NCBI GenBank assembly: GCA_045627365.1
Contig: JAZQNN010000002.1
Location: 1 to 35,250 of the forward strand
Direction of reading: 5' to 3'
From: RGIG5612 sp045627365
GTDB taxonomy: Bacteria; Bacillota; Clostridia; Lachnospirales; Lachnospiraceae
Length of the DNA stretch: 35,250 bases
In this document: positions 1 to 6,744 of the stretch, piece after piece
Layout: each line of letters starts with the position of its first letter
Position numbering within the stretch: position 1 is the stretch's first letter
Program-made: the position numbers and the translations under genes
Notes under the pieces: model-generated
Seen by the model: the letters and a program-made list of their open reading frames with translations, nothing else
What the model was told of the DNA's origin: nothing
Databases searched by the model: none

Positions 1-159
1 GAGGACGAACCGCTTAAGGCCGGAATGACGTTGGTGATAGCACCGGTTGTGCAGGAAGAAGGATGCGATGCCTTTTCTCTGGCCGATGTTTTTGAAATTA
101 CCGGAAACGGTGCCGCAAGGCTTGGAAAGTCGGACAGGAACCTGATAGAAATCAACTGA
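1..159 (+). CDS. C-terminal fragment, probable M24-family metallopeptidase
   Basis: The first frame is open from base 1 to a TGA at 157-159 and encodes 52 residues, so the gene begins outside the window. The fragment contains GMTLVIAPVV followed by a short acidic stretch, then FEITGNGAARLGKSDRNLIEI. A 'GMtl.i.P' strand followed by a 'v.i..nG...L' strand near the end is what I expect at the C-terminus of M24 'pita-bread' peptidases such as Xaa-Pro aminopeptidases. None of the five metal ligands can be confirmed; a C-terminal Glu ligand would normally lie close to this region. The assignment is from pattern memory on a short piece. The downstream gap of 87 bases has no clear terminator. Confidence 0.45.
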   Translation, partial: EDEPLKAGMTLVIAPVVQEEGCDAFSLADVFEITGNGAARLGKSDRNLIEIN

Positions 160-211
160 TAAAAACAATAAGATGCGCAGCCCATTGGCATATAAATGAT
201 TATTTGCAACA

Positions 212-240
212 TGGAAAAAACGTGCCTGATGTGGTAAAAT
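212..240 (+). promoter_or_regulatory. Putative promoter of rluF, positioned for a near-leaderless transcript
   Basis: A TAAAAT -10 (235-240) lies 17 bases after a weak TGGAAA -35 (212-217). The ATG at 247 begins 7 bases after the last base of the -10, which is where transcription would be expected to start. No Shine-Dalgarno sequence is visible before that ATG. Confidence 0.4.
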
Positions 241-246
241 ATCCAT

Positions 247-1032
247 ATGGTTGGCGAGAATAGTAAAATTACAGAATCTGTTGACAAAGAGCCTGTTCGC
301 TTGAATAAATATTTGAGCGATGCGGGCTTTTGTTCCCGTAGGGAGGCGGACCGCCTGATAGAAGCAGGTCGCGTGAGCGTTGATGGCGTACCGGCTGAGC
401 TCGGCAGTAAGGTCCTTCCGGCTCAGACTGTATGTGTAGACGGGGTACCTGTCAAAGCAGCTGCAGAGAAAGTGCTCATCGCGTATAACAAGCCCGTGGG
501 AGTCGAATGTACGACCGACGCAGATAATCCCGATAATATCATTGACAGGATCGGGTATCCGGAGCGCATTTATCCGATCGGAAGGCTGGATAAGAATTCT
601 TCCGGCCTGATCCTGCTTACGAATGAAGGCGAAATAGTCAACCGTATTTTGAAGTCCTCTAATGAGCATGAGAAGGAATATATCGTCACCATTGATAAGC
701 CCGTGACCGGAGAGTTCTTAAGGCTCATGGGCGCAGGTGTTAAGATCCGGGTGGAAGATCGTCATCCGGAAGGGGAAAAACGGACATATCACATGGTCAC
801 GACGAGAAAATGCGCTGTGACTCAAAGCGGTGAGTATGAATTCCATATCATCCTGACTCAAGGATACAACAGACAGATAAGAAGGATGTGCAAAGCACTG
901 GGCGCTGAGGTCGTTACACTTAAAAGGATCCGCGTTGTGAATATCTGCCTCGGAGATCTTTTGGAAGGTGCATACAGAGAAGTCACTGTGGAAGAATATG
1001 ACCGTCTCCTGGAAGAGATTGGCGAAAAATAA
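247..1032 (+). CDS. rluF: 23S rRNA pseudouridine synthase, RluF-like
   Basis: The 261-residue protein should isomerise a uridine in 23S rRNA to pseudouridine. An N-terminal S4 RNA-binding domain (about residues 17-64, VRLNKYLSDAGFCSRREADR) is followed by the RsuA/RluB/RluE/RluF catalytic core, with the catalytic Asp115 in GRLDKNSSGLILLTNEGE. The segment HEKEYIVTIDKPVTGEF and the MGAGV motif are closer to RluF (U2604 in E. coli) than to RluB, so I favour RluF. The stop overlaps the ligA start by one base (TAATG), which implies co-transcription. The ATG at 247 has no Shine-Dalgarno and sits just after a -10 box; the next candidate is TTG at 301, directly at the S4 domain, so 247 is preferred. 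The family call is firm, the exact target uridine is not. Confidence 0.87.
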   Translation: MVGENSKITESVDKEPVRLNKYLSDAGFCSRREADRLIEAGRVSVDGVPAELGSKVLPAQTVCVDGVPVKAAAEKVLIAYNKPVGVECTTDADNPDNIIDRIGYPERIYPIGRLDKNSSGLILLTNEGEIVNRILKSSNEHEKEYIVTIDKPVTGEFLRLMGAGVKIRVEDRHPEGEKRTYHMVTTRKCAVTQSGEYEFHIILTQGYNRQIRRMCKALGAEVVTLKRIRVVNICLGDLLEGAYREVTVEEYDRLLEEIGEK

Positions 1033-2990
1033 TGGATAAAACAGCAAGAATAAAAGAACTTATACAGATACTGAACCGGGCAGCTAAGGCATATTACACA
1101 GAAGGTGCTGAGATAATGAGCAACTTCGAGTACGATGCTTTATATGACGAGCTTGTCGCCCTGGAAGCCGAAACAGGCGTTGTTTTCGCGGATTCGCCGA
1201 CTGTGAATGTCGGGTATGAGACAGCCAAAGAGCTTGTCAAGGAACGCCACGAATCGCCGATGCTGTCTCTGGATAAGACCAAAGAGCCTTCGGTTCTTGC
1301 TGAATTTCTTGGCGGCCATCCGGGACTTTTATCCTGGAAACTTGACGGCCTGACTGTTGTAATGACATTTGAGGGTGGCGTGCTTTCCAAGGCTGTCACC
1401 AGAGGAAACGGCGAGATCGGCGAGATAGTAACGGCAAATGCCAAAACTTTTGTAAATGTGCCGCACCGCATTCCTTTTGCCGGCAAGCTGATCGTCAGAG
1501 GCGAGGCTGTTATCAAATACTCTGATTTTGAAAGGATCAATGAACAGATCCCCGAAGCAGAGGCAAAATATAAGAACCCGAGGAACCTCTGTTCAGGTTC
1601 CGTAAGGCAGCTTGACAGTTCGATAACGGCAGCAAGAAGCGTCAATTTCTATGTATTTTCACTTGAAAGCGCAGTAAATGAGGACGGCACCCAGGTCAAT
1701 TTCAGTGATTCCAATGAGCAGAAATTCGTCTGGCTTAAGTCACAGGGATTTGACGTCGTAGACCACAAACGCGTCAGCGCGGAAACGATAGAAGCCGCGA
1801 TTAAGGAATTTGCGGCGGCGATCGTGGACTTTGATGTACCGTCGGACGGACTGGTTCTTCTTCTTGATGAGATCGAATACGGTAAAAGTTTGGGCCGCAC
1901 CGCCAAATTCCCGCGTAATTCTATAGCTTTTAAATGGAAAGATGAGCTGGCGGAAACTATTTTGCTTGACGTTGAGTGGTCACCGTCGAGGACCGGACTT
2001 ATCAACCCGGTAGCTATATTTGAACCGGTCGAGCTTGAAGGAACGACAGTCAGCCGCGCAAGCCTTCACAACATCAGCATTATCGAAGGACTTGAGTTGG
2101 GGCTTAATGACCGGATCACGGTATATAAGGCCAATATGATCATTCCTCAGATAGCGGAAAATCTGACCAGGTCGGGTGCGCTTAAGATCGCTGATACATG
2201 TCCGGCGTGTCATGCGGAGACTGTGATTAAAAACGAGCAGGGCGTAAAGACACTTACCTGCCCGAATCCGGAGTGTCCGGCCAAGAAGATCAAATCATTT
2301 GCCAATTATGTAAGCAGAAACTGCCTTAATATCGACGGTATTTCTGAAGAGACACTGGAGAAATTCATAGGGCACGGCTTTATCGCCGAGTTCGACGATA
2401 TATATAAATTGAACCGGTTTAAGAATGAGATCATCAATATGCCGGGCTCCGGTGAGAAATCTTACGACAATATCATCAAGTCGGTTGATATTTCCAGGAA
2501 GACTACGGCTGCCAGACTTCTTGCGGGGCTTGGGATCACGGGCGTCGGTACGGCAAATGCCAAGGTCATAGCCAGATTCTTCGGCAACGATTTTGAGCAG
2601 ATCAGAAGCGCGGATTTCGAGCAGCTTTGCCAGATAGAAGGCGTAGGCGATGTGATAGCCGGCGGTGTGATCAGTTATTTCGCAGATGAGAAAAAGGCGG
2701 CTGAACTTGACAGGATCCTTGCGGAGCTTACCTTTGAGGAAGAAGCCGTGGGAGATTCGCTTAAAGGATTGACTTTCGTAGTCACGGGAAGCCTGAATAC
2801 GTACGAAAATCGCGATGCGCTTAAGACCGAGATTGAGAGCAAAGGCGGCAAAGTCTCAGGAAGCGTATCGGCAAAGACCAGTTACCTGATCAATAACGAC
2901 GCGCTTTCCGGCTCATCTAAGAACAAGACGGCCAAAAGCCTCGGAATACCGATAATTACCGAGCAGGAATTTATTGAAAGATTCAGGTAA
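1032..2990 (+). CDS. ligA: NAD-dependent DNA ligase LigA, divergent clade
   Basis: This 652-residue enzyme should seal nicks using NAD+, forming a lysyl-AMP intermediate during replication and repair. Domain order is: an N-terminal Ia-like region (1-60), adenylylation domain with catalytic Lys103 in SWKLDGLT, RGEAVI and NPRNLCSGSVRQLD motifs, an OB fold, a four-Cys zinc finger (CPAC, then CPNPEC), helix-hairpin-helix repeats (about 500-560), and a C-terminal BRCT domain with TFVVTGSL. Several positions usually near-invariant differ: the core reads KLDGLT rather than KxDGxA, TRGNG replaces TRGDG, and the Ia region reads AYYTEG/SNFEYD instead of the usual YH...D pattern. I associate this variant with Lachnospiraceae LigA proteins. 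All essential blocks are present, so it is probably active. It overlaps rluF by one base; metA follows after 43 bases. Confidence 0.95.
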   Translation: MDKTARIKELIQILNRAAKAYYTEGAEIMSNFEYDALYDELVALEAETGVVFADSPTVNVGYETAKELVKERHESPMLSLDKTKEPSVLAEFLGGHPGLLSWKLDGLTVVMTFEGGVLSKAVTRGNGEIGEIVTANAKTFVNVPHRIPFAGKLIVRGEAVIKYSDFERINEQIPEAEAKYKNPRNLCSGSVRQLDSSITAARSVNFYVFSLESAVNEDGTQVNFSDSNEQKFVWLKSQGFDVVDHKRVSAETIEAAIKEFAAAIVDFDVPSDGLVLLLDEIEYGKSLGRTAKFPRNSIAFKWKDELAETILLDVEWSPSRTGLINPVAIFEPVELEGTTVSRASLHNISIIEGLELGLNDRITVYKANMIIPQIAENLTRSGALKIADTCPACHAETVIKNEQGVKTLTCPNPECPAKKIKSFANYVSRNCLNIDGISEETLEKFIGHGFIAEFDDIYKLNRFKNEIINMPGSGEKSYDNIIKSVDISRKTTAARLLAGLGITGVGTANAKVIARFFGNDFEQIRSADFEQLCQIEGVGDVIAGGVISYFADEKKAAELDRILAELTFEEEAVGDSLKGLTFVVTGSLNTYENRDALKTEIESKGGKVSGSVSAKTSYLINNDALSGSSKNKTAKSLGIPIITEQEFIERFR

Positions 2991-3033
2991 TTGGTGTAAA
3001 CTTCGCTTTAATATCCGCTTATAGAGGTAAGTT

Positions 3034-3945
3034 ATGCCTATCAGAGTGCAAAAGGATCTGCCGGCCAAGGCAGTCATCGAAAAAGAGAATATATTCATTA
3101 TGGATGAGACAAGAGCCATCTCGCAGGACATCCGTCCGTTGGAGATCGTTCTTGTTAATCTTATGCCGCTTAAGGATGAAACTGAGATTCAGATGCTGAG
3201 GTCGCTTTCCAATACGCCTCTTCAGATCAACCTGACATTTGTGGCAATGTCTCACCATACATCCAAAAATACACCGCTGACACATCTCAATCAGTTCTAC
3301 ACAACGTTCGAGAAGATCAAAGACAAACGATTTGACGGAGTTATCATTACCGGCGCGCCGGTCGAACTGATGCCTTTCGAGGAAGTCAATTACTGGGACG
3401 AGATCAGCGAGATAATGGACTGGACAGAGACTAATTCTACCTCCACGATATTCCTGTGCTGGGCGGCTCAGGCGGCTTTTTATCATTTCTACGGAATAAA
3501 TAAAAAGCTGCTTCCTTCCAAGCTTTCGGGAGTATACAGCCATAAGGTGCATTTCCGCAAAACGCCGCTCGTCAGAGGCTTCGATGACGTCTTCTGGGCA
3601 CCTCATTCACGTAATACCGAAACACCGCTCAGTCAGATCGCAAAGCATCCTGAGATCACGGTTCTTGCGGATTCTGACGAGGCCGGACTTTTCCTGGCAA
3701 TGGCCGAAGAGGGCAAAAAGATATTCGTTATGGGACATCCCGAGTATGATCGCCTGACGCTCGATGCGGAGTATAAGAGAGATACCAGGAAGGGCATTGA
3801 TCCGTCGATTCCGGCAAATTATTACCCGGGAGACGATCCTTCCAGGAAGCCGTCGCTCGTCTGGAGGGCACACGCCAATACATTCTATACCAACTGGGTC
3901 AACTACTACGTATACCAGGTTACGCCATACGATATTTTCAATTGA
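3034..3945 (+). CDS. metA: Homoserine O-acetyltransferase (MetA family)
   Basis: MetA acylates homoserine, the first committed step of methionine synthesis. The 303-residue protein has the catalytic Cys142 (LCWAAQAA), His235 and Glu237 (GHPEYD). Residue 111, which in studied MetA enzymes separates acetyl-CoA users (Glu) from succinyl-CoA users (Gly), is Glu here (TGAPVELMPF). This predicts O-acetylhomoserine as product, although many databases would label the family succinyltransferase. It matches the metY gene at 19409, which uses O-acetylhomoserine. An AGAGGT ribosome site lies about 7 bases before the ATG. It is likely co-transcribed with rluF-ligA, though a weak promoter in the 43-base gap is possible. 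No S-box or T-box fits in that gap. A strong terminator follows directly. Confidence 0.94.
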   Translation: MPIRVQKDLPAKAVIEKENIFIMDETRAISQDIRPLEIVLVNLMPLKDETEIQMLRSLSNTPLQINLTFVAMSHHTSKNTPLTHLNQFYTTFEKIKDKRFDGVIITGAPVELMPFEEVNYWDEISEIMDWTETNSTSTIFLCWAAQAAFYHFYGINKKLLPSKLSGVYSHKVHFRKTPLVRGFDDVFWAPHSRNTETPLSQIAKHPEITVLADSDEAGLFLAMAEEGKKIFVMGHPEYDRLTLDAEYKRDTRKGIDPSIPANYYPGDDPSRKPSLVWRAHANTFYTNWVNYYVYQVTPYDIFN

Positions 3946-3953
3946 TACATCGG

Positions 3954-3981
3954 GCGGCTTTCGTAAGAAGGCCGCTTTTTT
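3954..3981 (+). terminator. Rho-independent terminator after metA
   Basis: GCGGCTTTC (3954-3962) pairs with GAAGGCCGC (3967-3975) over 9 bp with one G-T wobble and a GTAA loop, and is followed by six T. It begins 8 bases after the metA stop. Confidence 0.92.
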
Positions 3982-4038
3982 ACGTCTGCGCGCGCTTCAT
4001 GTGCCTGGGAGGCGTTTCATACGTGTATCTCGGTGGCA

Positions 4039-4063
4039 GCGTAATACGTAAAACGTCTTACGC
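4039..4063. repeat. 25-bp inverted repeat between metA and the small-protein unit
   Basis: The arm GCGTAATACGT (4039-4049) faces ACGTCTTACGC (4053-4063) across AAA; 10 of 11 positions are complementary. No T-tract follows, so it is not a normal terminator. It lies about 50 bases upstream of the next -35 box, where a regulator-binding operator would be plausible. The rest of 3982-4113 shows nothing else that I can identify. Confidence 0.45.
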
Positions 4064-4113
4064 GCATGATTTATAGGCAAATTCACGGTTTTGAAGAATC
4101 TAATGACAAACGC

Positions 4114-4141
4114 TTGACTTGTGACCTCTGCGTTATAAAAT
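4114..4141 (+). promoter_or_regulatory. Promoter of the small-protein unit
   Basis: TTGACT (4114-4119), 16-base spacer, TAAAAT (4136-4141). Expected transcription start is near 4148, so the ATG at 4140 cannot be used from this promoter and the ATG at 4230 is the first sensible start. Confidence 0.65.
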
Positions 4142-4154
4142 GTCCGTATCTGAG

Positions 4155-4193
4155 GCTGTATTCAAACAGCATCGAAAGCAGCGCGTCAGCTGC
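4155..4193 (+). promoter_or_regulatory. Leader with four mutually complementary short segments
   Basis: Two small hairpins can form: GCTGT/ACAGC (4155-4159 with 4166-4170) and GCAGC/GCTGC (4178-4182 with 4189-4193). The same segments can re-pair, GCTG 4155-4158 with CAGC 4179-4182, and CAGC 4167-4170 with GCTG 4189-4192. This permits alternative folds in the roughly 80-base leader. Stems are only 4-5 bp, so chance is a real possibility. Confidence 0.3.
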
Positions 4194-4229
4194 GAATTTT
4201 CACTATCGATTTTAAAAGGGGAGAACAGT

Positions 4230-4433
4230 ATGCCTTTTTCTGATTATTTCTTTACGGAACATCTTTCTAAGTCAATTCATAACGGCCGTAAGGATAAGCG
4301 CGCTGATGTTTCCGTCTGCAAGATCACAGACTTCCGTGGGAAGGACATGTATTTTGCACTTCAGGGGGATAATTCGATGAATATCCGGATGGAAGGTTAT
4401 GAGCCATTCACGATAAAACTGCTTAAGGGGTGA
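4230..4433 (+). CDS. Small protein of unknown function, 67 residues
   Basis: I do not recognise this protein. It begins MPFSDYFFTEHLSKSIH, continues with a basic stretch (NGRKDKRADVS), and ends with EPFTIKLLKG. There is no membrane segment, signal peptide or Cys pair. The start is set by AGGGGAG (4218-4224), 5 bases before the ATG; a longer in-frame start at 4140 lies inside the -10 box and is rejected. The next gene begins 4 bases after the stop, so the two are almost certainly translated from one mRNA. A dedicated promoter and ribosome site argue that it is a real gene rather than a chance open frame. Confidence 0.6.
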   Translation: MPFSDYFFTEHLSKSIHNGRKDKRADVSVCKITDFRGKDMYFALQGDNSMNIRMEGYEPFTIKLLKG

Positions 4434-4437
4434 TTCT

Positions 4438-4611
4438 ATGAATGAAAACAGACCGTATATGGTAGCGATACTGGTCCTTGCAGGGATTATGTGTGCGGCG
4501 TTTATCCTGCTGTCAGTCGTTTTTGCGGCTGACTACGAGAAGGCCCACCGAAGCGATCAGGTCGTGATGATCTCAGACAATTATGATGGCTTTATTCCCG
4601 GCCGTTCCTGA
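4438..4611 (+). CDS. Small membrane or secreted protein of unknown function, 57 residues
   Basis: The protein starts MNENRPYMVAILVLAG and has one strongly hydrophobic segment at about residues 8-31, followed by a polar 26-residue tail (DYEKAHRSDQ onward) ending FIPGRS. Val-Phe-Ala-Ala at 28-31 could be a signal-peptidase site, which would release a short acidic peptide; equally it could remain as a single-pass membrane protein. The ATG is 4 bases after the stop of the 67-residue gene, with AAGGGG (4425-4430) as its ribosome site. It resembles no family I can name. A different reading frame stays open past its stop (see 4587-4694), so a C-terminal frameshift cannot be excluded. Confidence 0.55.
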   Translation: MNENRPYMVAILVLAGIMCAAFILLSVVFAADYEKAHRSDQVVMISDNYDGFIPGRS

Positions 4612-4694
4612 TATTTAGTTTAACCGTAGTAACTAACAACACCGGGGAATTTGAAAGGATCCCGGATATAGAGCTTGAAGACTGGACGAAATAA
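4587..4694 (+). other. Open frame overlapping the end of the 57-residue gene; possible frameshifted tail
   Basis: In a frame different from the 4438 gene, bases 4587-4694 are open for 35 codons and read protein-like (TNNTGEFERIPDIELEDWTK) up to a TAA, but contain no ATG, GTG or TTG start. It could be the original C-terminus of the upstream small protein, separated by a frameshift, or chance. No clear terminator is seen in 4612-4699; only a 5-bp CCGGG/CCCGG pairing without a T-tract. Confidence 0.25.
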
Positions 4695-4699
4695 AACAC

Positions 4700-4727
4700 T
4701 TGCATTATTTAAAATAATTGCTATAAT
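4700..4727 (+). promoter_or_regulatory. Promoter of the rimP-nusA-infB operon
   Basis: TTGCAT (4700-4705), 16-base spacer, TATAAT (4722-4727), preceded by TGC as an extended -10. The start is expected near 4734, which gives a leader of about 78 bases. Confidence 0.8.
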
Positions 4728-4755
4728 ACAAGAGAATTTATTGTAACTTATTGTC

Positions 4756-4779
4756 AGAGCGGGCCGCGAGGCCGGCTCT
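4756..4779 (+). promoter_or_regulatory. GNRA-loop hairpin in the rimP leader
   Basis: AGAGCGGGCC (4756-4765) pairs with GGCCGGCTCT (4770-4779) around a GCGA tetraloop; the only break is a G-G opposition at the sixth pair. Only TTT follows directly, then TCTGG, and a later T6 run begins at 4797. It is therefore not a standard terminator but could be a weak attenuator or a protein/RNA-contact element. Hairpins upstream of rimP/ylxS are common in Firmicutes, as I recall. Confidence 0.55.
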
Positions 4780-4811
4780 TTCTGGTATGTAGGGGGTTTT
4801 TTGAAAGGATA

Positions 4812-5273
4812 ATGGCAAAAGCAGATATCGAAGCCAGAACAGAACGTCTCCTTGAGCCAATCACGTCGGCGAATTCTTTTGAGCTGGTCGATGTGGAATA
4901 TGTCAAGGAAGGTACGGACTGGTTCTTAAGAGCTTACATCGACAAGGAAGGCGGCATCACGATTGATGACTGCGAGCTTGTAAGCAGAGCGTTGGAGGTC
5001 AAGCTTGACGAAGAAGACTTCATTCCGGATGCTTACATTCTGGAGATCAGTTCACCGGGGCTTACGCGTCCTTTGAAGAAGGACAAGGATTTCAAACGTA
5101 ACATGGGTAAGGACATAGAGATCCATCTTTACAAAGCAATCGACAAATGCAAGGAGTTCGTAGGAACTTTAAGCGCATTTGATGATACACAGGTAACTAT
5201 TGACATTGATGACGAAAAGATGACTTTTAACAGAAAAGATTGCGCGATCATCAGACAATATATCGAGTTTTAA
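4812..5273 (+). CDS. rimP: Ribosome maturation factor RimP
   Basis: RimP assists maturation of the 30S subunit. The 153-residue protein has the usual two-domain plan: an alpha/beta N-terminal domain with FELVDVEYVKEG and LRAYIDKEGGITIDDCELVSR, ending in the family signature LEISSPGLTRPLKKDKDF, then a small beta-barrel C-terminal domain (about 90-153). It is the first gene of the operon, directly before nusA as in most bacteria. The ribosome site is untidy: AAAGGA is only 2 bases from the ATG and AGGGGG is 15 bases away. Since the hairpin and poly-T lie just upstream, translation initiation may be influenced by leader folding, which is an inference. Confidence 0.96.
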   Translation: MAKADIEARTERLLEPITSANSFELVDVEYVKEGTDWFLRAYIDKEGGITIDDCELVSRALEVKLDEEDFIPDAYILEISSPGLTRPLKKDKDFKRNMGKDIEIHLYKAIDKCKEFVGTLSAFDDTQVTIDIDDEKMTFNRKDCAIIRQYIEF

Positions 5274-5294
5274 TAAACGGAGGACACAGACAAA

Positions 5295-6431
5295 ATGGCA
5301 AGGGAGTTAATTGAAGCATTAGAAGTACTGGAGAAGGAAAGAGACATAAGCAAGAGCTCGATTCTTGCTGCGATCGAAAGTGCTCTTGTTACAGCATATA
5401 AGAACCAGTATAAGAAAAAAGAGGACAGCATTCTCGCTGCAGAGAATGTATTTGCCAAGGTTGACGAAGAGACCGGCGAATTCTATGTATACGCTGAGAA
5501 GACCGTTGTAGAGGAAGTTGAGAACGGACTCCTTGAGATCGCCTTAGAGGATGCAAGAAGCATTTATCCGATGTGTGAGGTCGGCGAGATCGTCAGACTT
5601 GCAGCTGAATCCAAGGAATTCAGCCGTATTGCTACACAGAACGCCAAGAACGTGCTCCTTCAGACCTTAAGAGAGAAAGAAAAAGACAATATATTTGATG
5701 AATTCAGCGCAAGAGAAAAAGATGTTGTTTCAGGCGTTGTTCAAAGATACTCTGACAGAAGCGTCATCATCAACCTCGGAAGAGCTGATGGTATTCTTAA
5801 TGAGAACGAGCAGGTCAAGGGTGAAAGACTTCGTATCGGCGAGCATGTTAAAGTTTATGTGCTTGAGGTAAGAAATTCCAAGAAGTCTCTTAAGATCCTT
5901 GTTTCCAGAACACATCCTGAGCTTGTAAGAAAGCTTTTCGAGACAGAAGTTGCTGAAGTTAAAGACGGAACAGTTGAGATCATGGCTATCGCACGTGAAG
6001 CCGGAAGCCGTACCAAGATGGCAGTTATGTCTAATGACCCTGATGTTGATCCGGTCGGCGCATGCGTAGGTATGAACGGAATGAGAGTAAATGCCGTTGT
6101 ATCAGAACTTAAGGGCGAGAAGATTGACATTATCAACTGGTCAGACAACGCAGCAGTTCTTATCGAGAACGCGCTCAGCCCGGCAAAGGTCATCTCTGTT
6201 ATTGCTGACGAGGAAGAGAAGACTGCTACTGTTATCGTTCCTGATTACCAGCTTTCACTGGCAATCGGCAAAGAAGGACAGAACGCTCGTCTTGCAGCCC
6301 GCTTAACAGGCTTCAAGATCGATATTCTTAACGAGACCCAGGCTGCTGATATCCTTGAAGAGATCTATCAGCAGAATATGGAAGACGAAGAAGAATACGA
6401 AGACGAGAACTTCGACGAGGAGGAGAACTGA
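5295..6431 (+). CDS. nusA: Transcription elongation/termination factor NusA
   Basis: NusA binds RNA polymerase and nascent RNA and modulates pausing, termination and antitermination. The 378-residue protein has an N-terminal polymerase-binding domain (1-125), an S1 domain (about 136-200, VVSGVVQRYSDRSVIINLG), KH1 (with GACVGMNGMRV, near 255) and KH2 (LAIGKEGQNARLAARL, about 320-345). It lacks the C-terminal acidic repeats of proteobacterial NusA, as is normal for Firmicutes, but ends in a strongly acidic tail (EDEEEYEDENFDEEEN). GGAGG at 5279-5283 serves as ribosome site. The stop is only 5 bases before ylxQ, and the ylxR gene usually found at this point is absent. Confidence 0.97.
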   Translation: MARELIEALEVLEKERDISKSSILAAIESALVTAYKNQYKKKEDSILAAENVFAKVDEETGEFYVYAEKTVVEEVENGLLEIALEDARSIYPMCEVGEIVRLAAESKEFSRIATQNAKNVLLQTLREKEKDNIFDEFSAREKDVVSGVVQRYSDRSVIINLGRADGILNENEQVKGERLRIGEHVKVYVLEVRNSKKSLKILVSRTHPELVRKLFETEVAEVKDGTVEIMAIAREAGSRTKMAVMSNDPDVDPVGACVGMNGMRVNAVVSELKGEKIDIINWSDNAAVLIENALSPAKVISVIADEEEKTATVIVPDYQLSLAIGKEGQNARLAARLTGFKIDILNETQAADILEEIYQQNMEDEEEYEDENFDEEEN

Positions 6432-6436
6432 TAGAA

Positions 6437-6742
6437 TTGCAGGACAGGTTTTTATCCCTGCTTGGTCTGGCTACCAAAGCAGGCAAGGCCGTCAGCGGTG
6501 AATTTGCCGTGGAACAGGCAATCAAGGACGGAAAGGCCCGGCTGGTAATATTGGCAGGAGACGCGTCCGAAAATACGGTCAAGCATTTTACCGATATGTG
6601 CAATTACAGAAGCATCCCGTTGGTAAGATACGGAACCAGGGAAAGCATTGGAAAATGCATGGGAAAGCAGTTCAGGGCGAATGCAGCGCTGACAGATGAG
6701 GGATTCAGCAGTAAGTTGCAGGCGATTTTACAGGAGGTATGA
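6437..6742 (+). CDS. L7Ae-family ribosomal/K-turn-binding protein YlxQ
   Basis: This 101-residue protein belongs to the L7Ae/L30e/YlxQ family, whose members bind kink-turn RNA; the bacterial YlxQ protein has no firmly established role beyond ribosome association. It starts with LSLLGLATKAGKAVSGEF and contains KARLVILAGDASENTVKH, both typical. The start is TTG, 5 bases after the nusA stop, with AGGAGG (about 6420) ahead of it; no in-frame ATG exists before the conserved N-terminus. It overlaps infB's annotatable ATG by 4 bases. Its place between nusA and infB is the standard one. Confidence 0.88.
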   Translation: MQDRFLSLLGLATKAGKAVSGEFAVEQAIKDGKARLVILAGDASENTVKHFTDMCNYRSIPLVRYGTRESIGKCMGKQFRANAALTDEGFSSKLQAILQEV

Positions 6743-6744
6743 AT

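Noticed and set aside
1032..2990. LigA as a decayed pseudogene
   Set aside because: The frame is intact, the adenylylation Lys and four zinc Cys are present, and the substitutions are those I recall from a coherent clade.
2991..3033. S-box or other riboswitch before metA
   Set aside because: Only 43 bases separate ligA and metA and no structured element fits.
3019..3606. 195-codon minus-strand open frame inside metA
   Set aside because: Antisense shadow; metA has complete catalytic residues and a ribosome site on the plus strand.
4140..4229. Longer N-terminus for the 67-residue small protein
   Set aside because: The ATG at 4140 overlaps the -10 box and lies upstream of the expected transcription start.
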